The notes beneath the pieces were generated by a model. The model saw nothing but the letters and a program-made list of their open reading frames with translations. It made no database searches and was not told the origin of the DNA. A stretch of 64,000 bases of DNA from Microbacterium sp. HD4P20 (GTDB taxonomy: Bacteria > Actinomycetota > Actinomycetes > Actinomycetales > Microbacteriaceae), in contig NZ_JAHZQZ020000006.1 of assembly GCF_019449275.2 (NCBI RefSeq), positions 149,160-213,159 of the forward strand, written 5' to 3'. Positions 1 through 8,391 of this stretch are shown piece after piece; the first letter of the stretch is position 1, and every line of letters begins with the position of its first letter. A program made the position numbers and the translations under genes.

Positions 1-939
1 CCGGAAGCGCCATCCCTCCAGCTGGTCGTAGCGCACCTCGAGCACGCGCTCGGGGCGCAGCCGCACGAACGACGAGTCGGCGCGACCGGCCTGGAACCGC
101 GACTTCTCGCCCTCGCCCCGAACGGCCTCGCCCTCGGCATCGCGCTCGACGAGCGGCGCGAGTTCATCGATGAGCTCCAGCCTGCGGGCGTTGCTCCACG
201 CCGCGACCCCGCCGACAGGATAGAGCGTTCCGTCTTCGCCGTAGAGGCCGACCAGCAGCGATCCGACGCCCTCACCCGATTTGTGGATGCGGTAGCCGAG
301 AGCCACGACATCCGCCGTCCGCGCGTGCTTGATCTTGAACATCGTGCGCTTGCCCGGCGCGTACGGCTGGTCGAGCGGCTTCGCGACGACACCGTCGAGA
401 CCGGCGCCTTCGAACTCGGCGAGCCAGCGGCGCGCGAGGTCCGCGTCGTCGGTGGTGCGCGTGACGTGTACGGGGTCGGGCACGTCACGCAAGAGCTCGA
501 CGAGCGCTGCGCGACGCTCGCCGAACGGCTCGGACTGCAGATCGCGATCTCCGACCGCGAGCAGGTCGAACGCGATGAACATCGCCGGGGTCTGCTCGGC
601 GAGCAAGTTGACGCGGGATGCCGCGGGGTGGATGCGCTGCGACAGCGACTCCCAGTCCAGCCGTCGCCGGCCGTCACGCTGGATCGGCACGACGATCTCG
701 CCGTCGAGCAGGCACGGCTCGGGCAGGAGCCGCGCGAACGCCTCGACCAGTTCGGGAAAGTAGCGGGTCAGGGGTTTGGCGCCTCGCGAGCCGATCTCGA
801 CGTTCTCGCCGTCCCACGAGATCAGCGCGCGGAACCCGTCCCACTTCGGCTCATAGCTGAGACCGCCGGGCGTCTTCGCCGGGTCGGGCACGTCGGGCAC
901 GGACTTCGCGAGCATCGGCGCGGGGATCTCGTACGGCAT
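1..939 (-). CDS. ATP-dependent DNA ligase, C-terminus beyond the window
   Basis: The reading frame starts at 939 and is still open at base 1, so 313 codons are visible and the C-terminus is missing. The N-terminus carries EPKWDGFR, the nucleotidyltransferase motif I whose lysine is adenylated; CLLDGEIV, MFIAFDLL and GVVAKPLDQPY follow as motifs III, IIIa and IV, then FKIKH as motif V. This is the LigC/LigD-ligase-domain class, which seals nicks using ATP and is an accessory repair ligase in Actinobacteria beside the NAD-dependent LigA. No polymerase or phosphoesterase domain precedes the ligase, so it looks stand-alone (about 350 residues is usual). It lies 55 bp downstream of the LuxR regulator on the same strand. 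Family call is firm; the exact repair role is inference. Confidence 0.88.
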   Translation of the reverse strand, partial: MPYEIPAPMLAKSVPDVPDPAKTPGGLSYEPKWDGFRALISWDGENVEIGSRGAKPLTRYFPELVEAFARLLPEPCLLDGEIVVPIQRDGRRRLDWESLSQRIHPAASRVNLLAEQTPAMFIAFDLLAVGDRDLQSEPFGERRAALVELLRDVPDPVHVTRTTDDADLARRWLAEFEGAGLDGVVAKPLDQPYAPGKRTMFKIKHARTADVVALGYRIHKSGEGVGSLLVGLYGEDGTLYPVGGVAAWSNARRLELIDELAPLVERDAEGEAVRGEGEKSRFQAGRADSSFVRLRPERVLEVRYDQLEGWRFR

Positions 940-994
940 GGGTCCATCCTGCCGTGGCGCCCCGACACCCGTACAGGCCGGGCTCGACCGCGCG

Positions 995-3898
995 TCAGGG
1001 TGCCAACGCCGCCGTGTACAGTGCGGCGGCCTCTGCGCGGTTGGATGCGCCGATCTTGGCGAGGATGGCCGACACATGCACCGAGGCGGTCTTGGGGCTG
1101 ATGAACAGGCGCCGGCCGATCTGCGGGTTCGTCAGTCCCTCGGCGATCAGCTCGAGCACCTGACGCTCGCGCGGCGTGAGGGTTGCCGCCAGATCCGCAC
1201 CGCCCGGGGTATCGGGGGTCTCCGCGCCCGCCGTCAGTCCCGCCTGAGCGGCCAGCTCGGTCGCCCACCGTGCGACCCGAGCGACGCCGTGCCCGGGTGC
1301 CTCTGTCGAGACGCGCCGAAGCAGCGCCGCCGCCTCGTCGCGATCGCCGTGCTCGAGCAGCGCCGATGCCAGGAGGCAGCGCGCGACGTGCAGATGCCAC
1401 ACCGGAGTGATGCCGGCCTCGAGGTCCGCGACAACGCCGCGCCATTGCTCGACGCGATGGCCGACCGGACCCGCGTCGGCCAGCAGCGCCCGCACGAAGC
1501 CGGCCATGATCGGCGCGGCGGCGCGGTCGGGCCAGGCGTCGACCGCCGCAGCGAGGGCCCGCCGCCTGTCGTCGCGGCCATCCCGGTCGCTCACGGCGAG
1601 CAGCATCGCGGCCGTCACGGCCGCGTGGCGTCGCAGTGCCGGCGGCGCATCGCCCGTGGCGACTTCGAGCACGTCCGCCAGAGCGGCCTCCCGCTCGGCC
1701 GCAGGTGCCGGAGGCAACCCGCGGATCGAGGCGCACGCCTCGGCGCGGTCGATCGCCCACGACGTGCGCTTCTTGGGGTGCGTGCGCAGCGACTCTTCGA
1801 TCAAGGCCCAGTCGGCGCTGAGGAGCTCGTCGCGCGCGGCGGCCTGGTCGTTCCAGCTCAGGTGGGTGGCGATGAGCCGCACCACCGACCCGCGAGCCTT
1901 CGTGAGGCGCCGCGCGCGGCGCGCATAGCGCAGCGCGTCTTCGGCGCGGCCCATGCTGAACAGGGCGCGGGCGAGCGAGTAGGCGACGGATGCCCCGGAC
2001 CCGCGTTCGATGCCCGCTCGTACCGCGTCGGCATAGCGCTGTTCCCCGAAGATGACCGCCTCGTCGAAGCGGCCGAGCCGCACCAGCAGATCGACCAGGG
2101 CCGAACCGGTGTAGGACCGCAGGGCAGGATCCAAGGGGAGTGCAGCGGCACGCTGGACCGGCGCGAGTGCGCGGGGCTCATCGTCCTCGTCGTCGGCGAT
2201 CCGCCAGGATTCGACGGTCAGTGCGACGCCGAGTGCCGCATTGTCACCAGCGCGCTCGGCGAGCGTGATCGCCCGCTGTGCGTAGTGCTGTGCCGTGGCG
2301 CCGTCGTCGCCGATCGCGAGATTGGTGAACACGCGCGACAGCAGCGCGTCTGCCCGCTCGTCGTCAATGCCCTCGAGGAGGTCGATCGCCGCGAGCAGGT
2401 CCTCGCGCTGGTTGCGGTGCTCGAAATTGAACACTTCGACGAACCGCTGCCGCAGCAGCGCCGCACGTGTGAAGGGGTCGTCGGGGCACACCGCCAGGCC
2501 CTCTTTCGCCGAGCGAAGGGCCCGCTCCGAATCGCCGAGGTCGTGCCACCCCTCGGCGGCGCCGAGATGCAACTCGGGGAGCGTGGTGCCGGCGCGGGCG
2601 GCGGCATCCGGAACTTGCTCCCACAGCTCGGTGAGACGCTCCGCGAGCTTCACCGACGTGGCCGGGGAGTACCGGGCGCGCGACTGCTGCAGCGCGGCGA
2701 CGGTGGCGTCGAAGGCGGCCGGGAGGTCGCGTGCGGCGAGCCAGTGCTCGGCGATGGCGGATGCCTCGTCTGGCGAGTCGGCGCGACCGTCTCGGAGAAC
2801 CTCGGCATAGCGCCGGTGCGTGCGTACGCGTTCGCTCGGCAGCATGTCGCTCTCGACGGCCTCGCGCGTCAGGGCATGGCGGAAGGAGTAGCCGGCGCCG
2901 TCGGCGAGGATCACGCGCGCATCGATCGCCTCGCGCACGGCGAGGTCGAGGGCGCGGTCGTCGAGCGGCGACACCGCCGCCAGCACCTCGTGGTCGACGT
3001 GCATGCCGCCCGCCGCCATCGTGCGTACCGTCTGCTGGGCGGCGTCGCCCACGCGGGCGTAGCGGGCGAGCACGAGTTCGCGCAGAGTGTCGGGCAGTCC
3101 GCGATCGCCCAGATCGACGAGCTCTTCGACAAGGAACGGGATGCCGCCGCTGCGCTCCGCGAGATCCTCGATGACGCGCGGATCCAGGTCCGGCGCCAGC
3201 TGTGCGACCTGCTCGGCGACCTCCTCAGGACTCAGTCGCTCGACGTCGACCCGGACGACGGAGCGGGTGCGGTCGAGCTCGGCCAGCACCGGACGAAGCG
3301 GATGGAAGCGGTCGATGTCGTCGGAGCGGTAGGTGGCGACGATCGTGAGGTGCCGGCCACGCAGGGTGCTGGCGAGCGTCTTCAGCAGAGCCATGGTGGA
3401 GGCATCCGCCCACTGCAGGTCTTCGATCACCACGATGACGTGGCGCTCCTGCGACAGCTGCTCGAGGACGACCTCGATCGCCTCGGCGAACTCACCCGCC
3501 GGATCGTCGGTGTCGGGATGCTCGGCGGCGATGCCGGGCACGAGCGCGGCCAGGCTCGCGATGACCGCGACCGAGCCGGCCGCCTTGCGCAACTCCTCGG
3601 TGCCCACGGCGGCGTGCAGATCGCGCAGTACCCGGCGAATCGGACCGAACGGCGCGCCGATCGGGCCCAGATCGACGCACTGCCCGATCGCGACCGTGAC
3701 GGGCAGCTCGCCGCCGCGCTCGGTCGCCTCGGCGAGGAACTCTTGGACGAGCCGCGTTTTGCCGATGCCCGCCTCGCCCCGCACGACGACCGTGACCGGC
3801 CGGCCCGCCACACCGTCGTCGAGCGCCCCCAGCAGGGCGTCGAGCTCAGCCCGGCGCCCCACCATGCGGGGCGTCGAGGTGAGGGCGGGCATGCTCAT
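995..3898 (-). CDS. Large LuxR-family ATPase regulator (MalT/LAL type)
   Basis: A 967-residue cytoplasmic transcription regulator. Near the N-terminus GEAGIGKT (about residues 41-48) is a Walker A loop and VIVVIEDLQWAD a Walker B motif, giving an AAA/STAND ATPase. A long helical middle part follows, of the kind that forms TPR-like ligand-sensing repeats. The last about 60 residues (TPRERQVLELIAEGL ... SPKTASVHVSAILAKI) are a LuxR helix-turn-helix. The start at 3898 is preferred because the frame upstream is low-complexity Arg/Pro/Ser that overlaps the neighbouring gene, whereas a GAGG element sits about 10 nt before this ATG. Such LAL proteins are usually activators switched by a small ligand and nucleotide; the target here is unknown. 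It follows the coiled-coil gene by 49 nt and may share its transcript. Confidence 0.9.
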   Translation of the reverse strand: MSMPALTSTPRMVGRRAELDALLGALDDGVAGRPVTVVVRGEAGIGKTRLVQEFLAEATERGGELPVTVAIGQCVDLGPIGAPFGPIRRVLRDLHAAVGTEELRKAAGSVAVIASLAALVPGIAAEHPDTDDPAGEFAEAIEVVLEQLSQERHVIVVIEDLQWADASTMALLKTLASTLRGRHLTIVATYRSDDIDRFHPLRPVLAELDRTRSVVRVDVERLSPEEVAEQVAQLAPDLDPRVIEDLAERSGGIPFLVEELVDLGDRGLPDTLRELVLARYARVGDAAQQTVRTMAAGGMHVDHEVLAAVSPLDDRALDLAVREAIDARVILADGAGYSFRHALTREAVESDMLPSERVRTHRRYAEVLRDGRADSPDEASAIAEHWLAARDLPAAFDATVAALQQSRARYSPATSVKLAERLTELWEQVPDAAARAGTTLPELHLGAAEGWHDLGDSERALRSAKEGLAVCPDDPFTRAALLRQRFVEVFNFEHRNQREDLLAAIDLLEGIDDERADALLSRVFTNLAIGDDGATAQHYAQRAITLAERAGDNAALGVALTVESWRIADDEDDEPRALAPVQRAAALPLDPALRSYTGSALVDLLVRLGRFDEAVIFGEQRYADAVRAGIERGSGASVAYSLARALFSMGRAEDALRYARRARRLTKARGSVVRLIATHLSWNDQAAARDELLSADWALIEESLRTHPKKRTSWAIDRAEACASIRGLPPAPAAEREAALADVLEVATGDAPPALRRHAAVTAAMLLAVSDRDGRDDRRRALAAAVDAWPDRAAAPIMAGFVRALLADAGPVGHRVEQWRGVVADLEAGITPVWHLHVARCLLASALLEHGDRDEAAALLRRVSTEAPGHGVARVARWATELAAQAGLTAGAETPDTPGGADLAATLTPRERQVLELIAEGLTNPQIGRRLFISPKTASVHVSAILAKIGASNRAEAAALYTAALAP

Positions 3899-3947
3899 AT
3901 GCTCGCACCTCGGCACGACATCGGGGAGGTGCGGCCGGCGGCTCCGG

Positions 3948-4235
3948 TCACGACGAGGGTCCCGCGAGCGCGAGGCCGGTCGCGGCCGTCCGCGCCGGTG
4001 CCTCGGGCGTCCGGGGCGACTCGGGCGACTCCGGCGACTCCGGCGACTCGGGCGCGGGCGCCGCGGCGGTGCTCGCGCGCGCCCGACGCTCGCGCTCCGC
4101 GAGGGCCGCGCGACGCTCGGCCTCCGCGAGAGCCGCTCGACGCTCGGCGTGGGCGACGCGGCGCCGGTTCTCGCGCTCGAGGTCGGCGAAGCGGTGCTCG
4201 GCCAGCCGCATGACCGCGTGGGTCGTGGCATCCAT
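3948..4235 (-). CDS. Small Arg/Ala-rich coiled-coil protein with ESP repeats
   Basis: A 95-residue protein of unknown function. The start at 4235 has AGGAG 8 nt upstream. After a short N-terminus (MDATTHAVMRLAEHRF) come heptad-like repeats in which ERRAAL recurs, predicting a charged helix or coiled coil of about 45 residues. Then follows a disordered Pro/Ser/Glu tail with an ESP tripeptide repeated four times; the DNA there is a 9-bp tandem repeat around 4016-4055. It precedes the LuxR-ATPase gene by 49 nt and is probably co-transcribed, so an accessory role to that regulator is possible but unproven. Repeat number could vary between strains. No catalytic motif or signal peptide is visible. 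Confidence 0.6.
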   Translation of the reverse strand: MDATTHAVMRLAEHRFADLERENRRRVAHAERRAALAEAERRAALAERERRARASTAAAPAPESPESPESPESPRTPEAPARTAATGLALAGPSS

Positions 4236-4376
4236 GATCGATCTCCTGCCTCGGAACCCGGTGATTCCGTGCAGTTCGACTCTCGTCGCTGAGGCCCTAC
4301 CTCCCCATCGGACGAATGCCCTATCTCTGGCGCGCAACCGCCTTATTCGCCGCAGCTGCGAGGCGGATGCCGCGGC

Positions 4377-5531
4377 TCAGGCTTCGACCGGGCGCTTAGG
4401 ACGCGCCCATCGCGCGGGCAGGTCGGGGCCGTCCCACACTTGGACGACGCCCCACGCCGCGGCTGCGATCGGCACCGCGAGGACGGCGCCGACGATGCCG
4501 CCGAGCACCGTGCCGACGGTCAGGGCGACCAGGATGACGAAGGCGTGCAGCTTCACCGAGCGCCCCATCAGCACCGGCTGCAGGAAGTTGCCTTCGAGCT
4601 GGTTCACCAGCACCACCACGCCGACCACGAACAGGGCGTTGATCCAGTCGTTGGCGACGAGGGCGACGAGCGCTGCCAGGATCCCGGCGAGCGTGGCACC
4701 CACGATCGGGATGAACGCGAGGAGGAACACCAGCACGGCGAGCGGAATCGCCAGCGGGACCTGCAGGATCAGCAGACCGATCAGGATGCCGATCGCGTCG
4801 ACGGCGGCGACGGTCGCGGTGCCGCGTACATACGAGCCGAGCACCCCGACGGTCTTGTCCCCGATGCGGCGGGCGCGCAGGTAGTTCCGGCCGCGGAACG
4901 GCCGCAGCAGGAACTCCCACATCTGCGGGCCGTCCTTGAGGAAGAAGAACAGGATCGTGATCATCAGTACGAGTCCGGTGAGGAAGTTCGCGACAGCACC
5001 CACCCCGGCCAGCGCGCCCGAGCCGAACTGGGCGCTGGTGATGAAATCGGTGATGCTCGCGACCCACTCGTCGACCTGCTCGGGCTGCACGAAATCGAAC
5101 GGCAGGTCCTGCGCCCAGGCCAGCAGAGCCTGGAAGCCATCCTGAGCCTCCGAATAGAGTTCGTCCCACTGGTCGCGCACGGCCCACACGATGAGCCACC
5201 CGACCGCCCCCAGCAGCACGACGATCGTGAGCATCGTGATGATGGTCGCGAGCACCGAAGGCACGCCGCGTGAGCGCATCGCGTGCATGACGGGGTGGAA
5301 GGCGCACGCGAGGATCAGGGCGATCATGAGCGGGATGGTCACCAGGGTCAGCTGCTGCATCGCGAAGATGATCGCCGCGACCACCGTGACGACGACGATG
5401 ATCTGGATCGAGCGGATGCCGAGCTTGCCGAAGTTGTCGGCCCACAGGCTCCACGGCGCCCGGCTCGCCTTCAGATCGGCGTCCTGCGAATCCAGGCGCA
5501 CCGACTTCGGCTCGTTGCTGAACAGTCCCAT
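4377..5531 (-). CDS. AI-2E family (PerM/YdiK-type) membrane transporter
   Basis: A 384-residue polytopic membrane protein. Hydrophobic segments lie at about residues 43-62 and 63-80, then 93-118, with a large loop to about 165. A second cluster follows (about 185-205, 245-270, 272-300, 305-325 and 335-365). This is the layout of the AI-2E transporter family (PF01594), with the family-typical C-terminal stretch VNQLEGNFLQPVLMGRSVKLH. Some members export autoinducer-2 or act as Na+/H+ antiporters; the substrate cannot be told from sequence. Monocistronic, on the same strand as the preceding operon, with its own start at 5531 about 60 bp downstream of the acyl-CoA dehydrogenase stop. Confidence 0.88.
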   Translation of the reverse strand: MGLFSNEPKSVRLDSQDADLKASRAPWSLWADNFGKLGIRSIQIIVVVTVVAAIIFAMQQLTLVTIPLMIALILACAFHPVMHAMRSRGVPSVLATIITMLTIVVLLGAVGWLIVWAVRDQWDELYSEAQDGFQALLAWAQDLPFDFVQPEQVDEWVASITDFITSAQFGSGALAGVGAVANFLTGLVLMITILFFFLKDGPQMWEFLLRPFRGRNYLRARRIGDKTVGVLGSYVRGTATVAAVDAIGILIGLLILQVPLAIPLAVLVFLLAFIPIVGATLAGILAALVALVANDWINALFVVGVVVLVNQLEGNFLQPVLMGRSVKLHAFVILVALTVGTVLGGIVGAVLAVPIAAAAWGVVQVWDGPDLPARWARPKRPVEA

Positions 5532-5593
5532 GAAGCGAGGCTAACCGGCGGCACCGGTGACGCCCTACGGCTTGCCGAGCCCCCGCCGACCCG

Positions 5594-6826
5594 CTATGCG
5601 AAGGCGCTCATCCCCGTGATGTCGCGGCCGATGAGCAGCGCCTGCACGCTCTCGGTGCCCTCGTAGGTGTGGATGGCCTCGATGTCGGCCATGTGCTGCA
5701 TGACGCCGTTCTCGAGCAGGATGCCGTTGCCGCCCAGCATGTCGCGTGCGATGGCCGCGATGCGGCGCGCGGCGCGCGTGTTGTGGTACTTCGCGAGCGA
5801 GGCCTGCGTCGGACGCAGCTCGCCGCGCGTCTCGAGATCGGCCATGAAGCGGCAGTACAGCTGCATCGCGGTGAGCTCGTCGAGCATCTGCGTGAGCCGC
5901 TCCTGCACCATCTGGAACTTCGCCAGCGGCTTGCCGAACTGCACCCGCTGCTGCGCGTAGGCCAGCGACGCCTCGTAGCAGGCGGTGGCGTGGCCCAGCG
6001 CCGACCACGCAACGCCCGAGCGCGTCGAATACAACACGGTCGAGGCATCCTTGAATGTCTTGGTGCCCGGCAGCACCGCATCCAGCGGCACGCGCACGCC
6101 GTCCAGCACGATGTGGGCCTGATGGATGCCGCGCAGCGACGCCTTGCCGGTGATCACGGTGCCGACGTACCCGGGTGTCTCCTGCTCGACGAGGAAGCAC
6201 CGCACCGCGCCGTGGTGCTCGCTCTCCGGGTCGTCGACCCGCGCCCATACGAACGTGATGCCGCCGGACGCGCCGTTGCCGATCCATTTCTTGGCGCCGT
6301 CGAGCACCCACTCCTGGCCGTCGCGGCGGGCGGTGGTCTCGAGAGAGACCGAGTCGGATCCGTGGTCGGGTTCGGTGAGGGCGAAGGATGCCGGAACGTC
6401 ACCGCGGGCTACGGGCGCGAGCCAGCGCTCCTGCTGCTCGTCACTGCCGAACAGGGCCAGCGTGCGCAGGGCGAGCCCGCCCTGCACCGCGATCACTGTG
6501 CCCAGCGACCCGTCGCCGCGCGAGATCTCCATATTGACCAGGCCGGCGGCCAGGGGCGAGAAGCGCGTGAGCGCGGGGTGGTCGATTCCGTCGTTGAACA
6601 GCTCCCGCTCGCCCATGCGCATCGCGAGCTCGAGCGGGTATTCAGCGGCGTCCCAGGCATCCAGCATCCGTGTGCCGACCTCGTCGACGTAGGCCTGCGC
6701 GCGTTCCCAGATCGCCCGGTCGGCGGCCGGGATGTCGGCGAAGGCCGCGTAGTAGTCGGTGCCGAGGCGGCGGGTGACGTCATAGCCTTCGACGCTCTGA
6801 CCGGGGCGGGGCTGGAATGCGGTCAT
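5594..6826 (-). CDS. Acyl-CoA dehydrogenase, glutaryl-CoA dehydrogenase-like
   Basis: A 410-residue FAD flavoenzyme. The start at 6826 is supported by AGGAG 6 nt upstream. ASFALTEPDHGSD and KKWIGNG are the FAD and substrate-binding signatures, and near the C-terminus TYEGTESVQALLIGR carries the catalytic glutamate in the YEGT context typical of the glutaryl-CoA dehydrogenase branch. It oxidises an acyl-CoA to the 2-enoyl-CoA; whether it also decarboxylates cannot be said. It is transcribed divergently from the SDR-TetR-Qor operon, with a likely promoter at 6855-6883. It closely resembles the dehydrogenase at 25665, so the region holds two related copies. Electron transfer to ETF is assumed from the family. 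Confidence 0.9.
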   Translation of the reverse strand: MTAFQPRPGQSVEGYDVTRRLGTDYYAAFADIPAADRAIWERAQAYVDEVGTRMLDAWDAAEYPLELAMRMGERELFNDGIDHPALTRFSPLAAGLVNMEISRGDGSLGTVIAVQGGLALRTLALFGSDEQQERWLAPVARGDVPASFALTEPDHGSDSVSLETTARRDGQEWVLDGAKKWIGNGASGGITFVWARVDDPESEHHGAVRCFLVEQETPGYVGTVITGKASLRGIHQAHIVLDGVRVPLDAVLPGTKTFKDASTVLYSTRSGVAWSALGHATACYEASLAYAQQRVQFGKPLAKFQMVQERLTQMLDELTAMQLYCRFMADLETRGELRPTQASLAKYHNTRAARRIAAIARDMLGGNGILLENGVMQHMADIEAIHTYEGTESVQALLIGRDITGMSAFA

Positions 6827-6845
6827 GTTCGGACTCCTGACAGAG

Positions 6846-6883
6846 TGGCACTGGATGTCACGATCCATAGTACTGAGTGCCAA
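6846..6883 (-). promoter_or_regulatory. Promoter of the 5594-6826 dehydrogenase with flanking inverted half-sites
   Basis: On the minus strand TTGGCA (6883-6878) and TGACAT (6860-6855) are separated by 17 nt and could be the -35 and -10 elements. The heptamer TGGCACT (6846-6852) and its inverse AGTGCCA (6876-6882) flank the core at both ends, which suggests an operator with half-sites over the -35 and just beyond the -10. Seen by eye only. Confidence 0.4.
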
Positions 6884-6984
6884 TCGTTTCGTCTCGCCCG
6901 TTCCTCGCTCGCTCGACGACCGGGGCATTGCGGGTCGTTGAGCGAGTGAAGCGGGACGGAATGCCTGACCGTCGTGCTACGGTA

Positions 6985-7002
6985 AAACCGACCAGCCGGT
7001 AT
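6985..7002 (+). promoter_or_regulatory. TetR-type operator, site A
   Basis: AAACCGACCAGCCGGTAT is an imperfect palindrome lying 18 nt before the SDR start codon and just upstream of its Shine-Dalgarno sequence. Near-identical 18-mers occur at 10856, 24402 and 33400, each in front of an acyl-CoA catabolism operon. The TetR gene of this same operon (7786) is the natural candidate for the protein that binds. Confidence 0.65.
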
Positions 7003-7020
7003 GTCACGCAAGGAGGCGTC

Positions 7021-7764
7021 ATGGCCCTGGGCAGATTCGACGGCACCGTCTCGCTCGTCACGGGCGCCAGTCGCGGCATCGGGTTCGCGATCGCGCGGCG
7101 CCTTGTCGACGAGGGCGGGTCGGTCGTCATCACCGGGCGCAGGCAGGACGCGCTCGACGCGGCGGTCGCCGAGCTCGGGCCCGCCGCATCCGCCGTCTCC
7201 GGTCGCGCCGACGACGCCGAGCGCCGCGCGGCCGTCTTCGCGCACATCACCGAGCGCCACGGACGCCTGGATCACCTGGTCAACAACACCGGCATCAACC
7301 CCGTCTACGGTCCGCTGACCGAGATCGACGCGGACGCTGCCCGCAAGATCCTCGAGGTCAACGTGATCGCGGCGCTCGACTGGACGCGCGCGGCACTCGC
7401 CGCCGGACTCTCGCGTTCGGTGGTGAACATCGCCTCGGTCGCCGGGCTCGGTGCGAGCCCGGGCATCGCGTTCTACGGCATCTCCAAGGCGGCACTCGTG
7501 AACCTCACGATGCAGCTCGCGTTCGAGCTCGCGCCCGCCATCCGGGTGAATGCGGTGGCGCCCGCCGTGGTCAAGACCGTGTTCGCACGGGCACTGTACG
7601 AAGGGCACGAAGAGGAAGCATCCGCCGCCTATCCGCTCCGGCGGCTCGGCGAGCCCGCCGATGTCGCAGGTCCCGTCGCGTTCCTGCTGTCGGACGACGC
7701 CGCGTGGATCACGGGCCAGACCCTGTCGATCGACGGCGGCGCCGGCATCCGCCCCCTCACATGA
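7021..7764 (+). CDS. SDR-family oxidoreductase
   Basis: A 247-residue classical short-chain dehydrogenase/reductase. TGASRGIG (residues 14-21) binds NAD(P), VNNTG is the structural motif, VVNIAS supplies the serine and YGISK the Tyr/Lys pair of the catalytic triad. AGGAGG stands 5 nt before the ATG at 7021; the open frame upstream has no such signal. It is the first gene of an operon with the TetR regulator (21 nt on) and the Qor-like reductase, and site A lies in its leader. Likely role: oxidation of a 3-hydroxyacyl-CoA or alcohol intermediate, or the reverse; the substrate is not determinable. Confidence 0.88.
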   Translation: MALGRFDGTVSLVTGASRGIGFAIARRLVDEGGSVVITGRRQDALDAAVAELGPAASAVSGRADDAERRAAVFAHITERHGRLDHLVNNTGINPVYGPLTEIDADAARKILEVNVIAALDWTRAALAAGLSRSVVNIASVAGLGASPGIAFYGISKAALVNLTMQLAFELAPAIRVNAVAPAVVKTVFARALYEGHEEEASAAYPLRRLGEPADVAGPVAFLLSDDAAWITGQTLSIDGGAGIRPLT

Positions 7765-7785
7765 CGCGGCGGCGACGCCGACCGG

Positions 7786-8391
7786 GTGAAAGATGAAGGC
7801 ATGAAGGATTCCCACGTCGCCGACGACGTCACCCGCGCGGCCGTCGAGCTCTTCGCCCGTCAGGGCTATGCCAACACCAGCGTGCAGCAGATCGTCGAGG
7901 CCGCCGGCGTCACCAAGGGCGCGATGTACCACTACTTCGAGTCGAAGGACGACCTGCTCTTCGGCATCTACGAGAAGCTGCTCACGCTGCAGAAGGCGCA
8001 CCTCGACGAGATCATCGCTGCCGGCGGCACGGTCGACGACGTACTGCGCGCGGTGTGCGTCGACGTGCTCGAGACCTCGATCGACCACATGGAAGAGGGG
8101 GCGGTGTTCTTCCGCAGCCTCAACATGCTGTCGGCGCCCCGCCAGCAGGAGGTCACGCGGCGGCGACGCGCGTACCACGACGAGTTCGCCGAGTTGATCT
8201 CGCGCGGCCAGCGCGAGGGCCTCTACCGCACCGACATCCCCGTCGCGATGCTCGTCGCCCACTTCTTCAGCGACGTGCACTACCTGTCGCACTGGTACTC
8301 GCCCGAGGGGCCAGAAGACAAGACGCTCGTCGCCGAGCAGATCACCGACCTGTTCCTATCGAGTTTGAGGAGAACGGATGCCGCAGCCTGA
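7786..8391 (+). CDS. TetR-family transcriptional regulator
   Basis: A 201-residue regulator. The N-terminal helix-turn-helix is textbook TetR (AAVELFARQGYANTSVQQIVEAAGVTKGAMYHYF, residues about 18-52, given in parts: recognition helix TKGAMYHYF). The C-terminal ligand domain ends HFFSDVHYLSHWYSPEGP, of the kind found in regulators of acyl-CoA or steroid catabolism. A second ATG at 7801 is an alternative start; neither has a strong ribosome site. The gene is nested in the SDR-TetR-Qor operon, so it probably represses its own operon through site A, and it is the best candidate for binding the matching sites at 10856, 24402 and 33400. Acyl-CoA as effector is inference. Confidence 0.88.
   Translation: MKDEGMKDSHVADDVTRAAVELFARQGYANTSVQQIVEAAGVTKGAMYHYFESKDDLLFGIYEKLLTLQKAHLDEIIAAGGTVDDVLRAVCVDVLETSIDHMEEGAVFFRSLNMLSAPRQQEVTRRRRAYHDEFAELISRGQREGLYRTDIPVAMLVAHFFSDVHYLSHWYSPEGPEDKTLVAEQITDLFLSSLRRTDAAA

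Noticed and set aside
938..4213. Open frame of over 1000 codons on the plus strand
   Set aside because: It is antisense to the LuxR ATPase gene, has Arg/Gly-rich composition with no domain, and arises from the third-position GC of the real gene.
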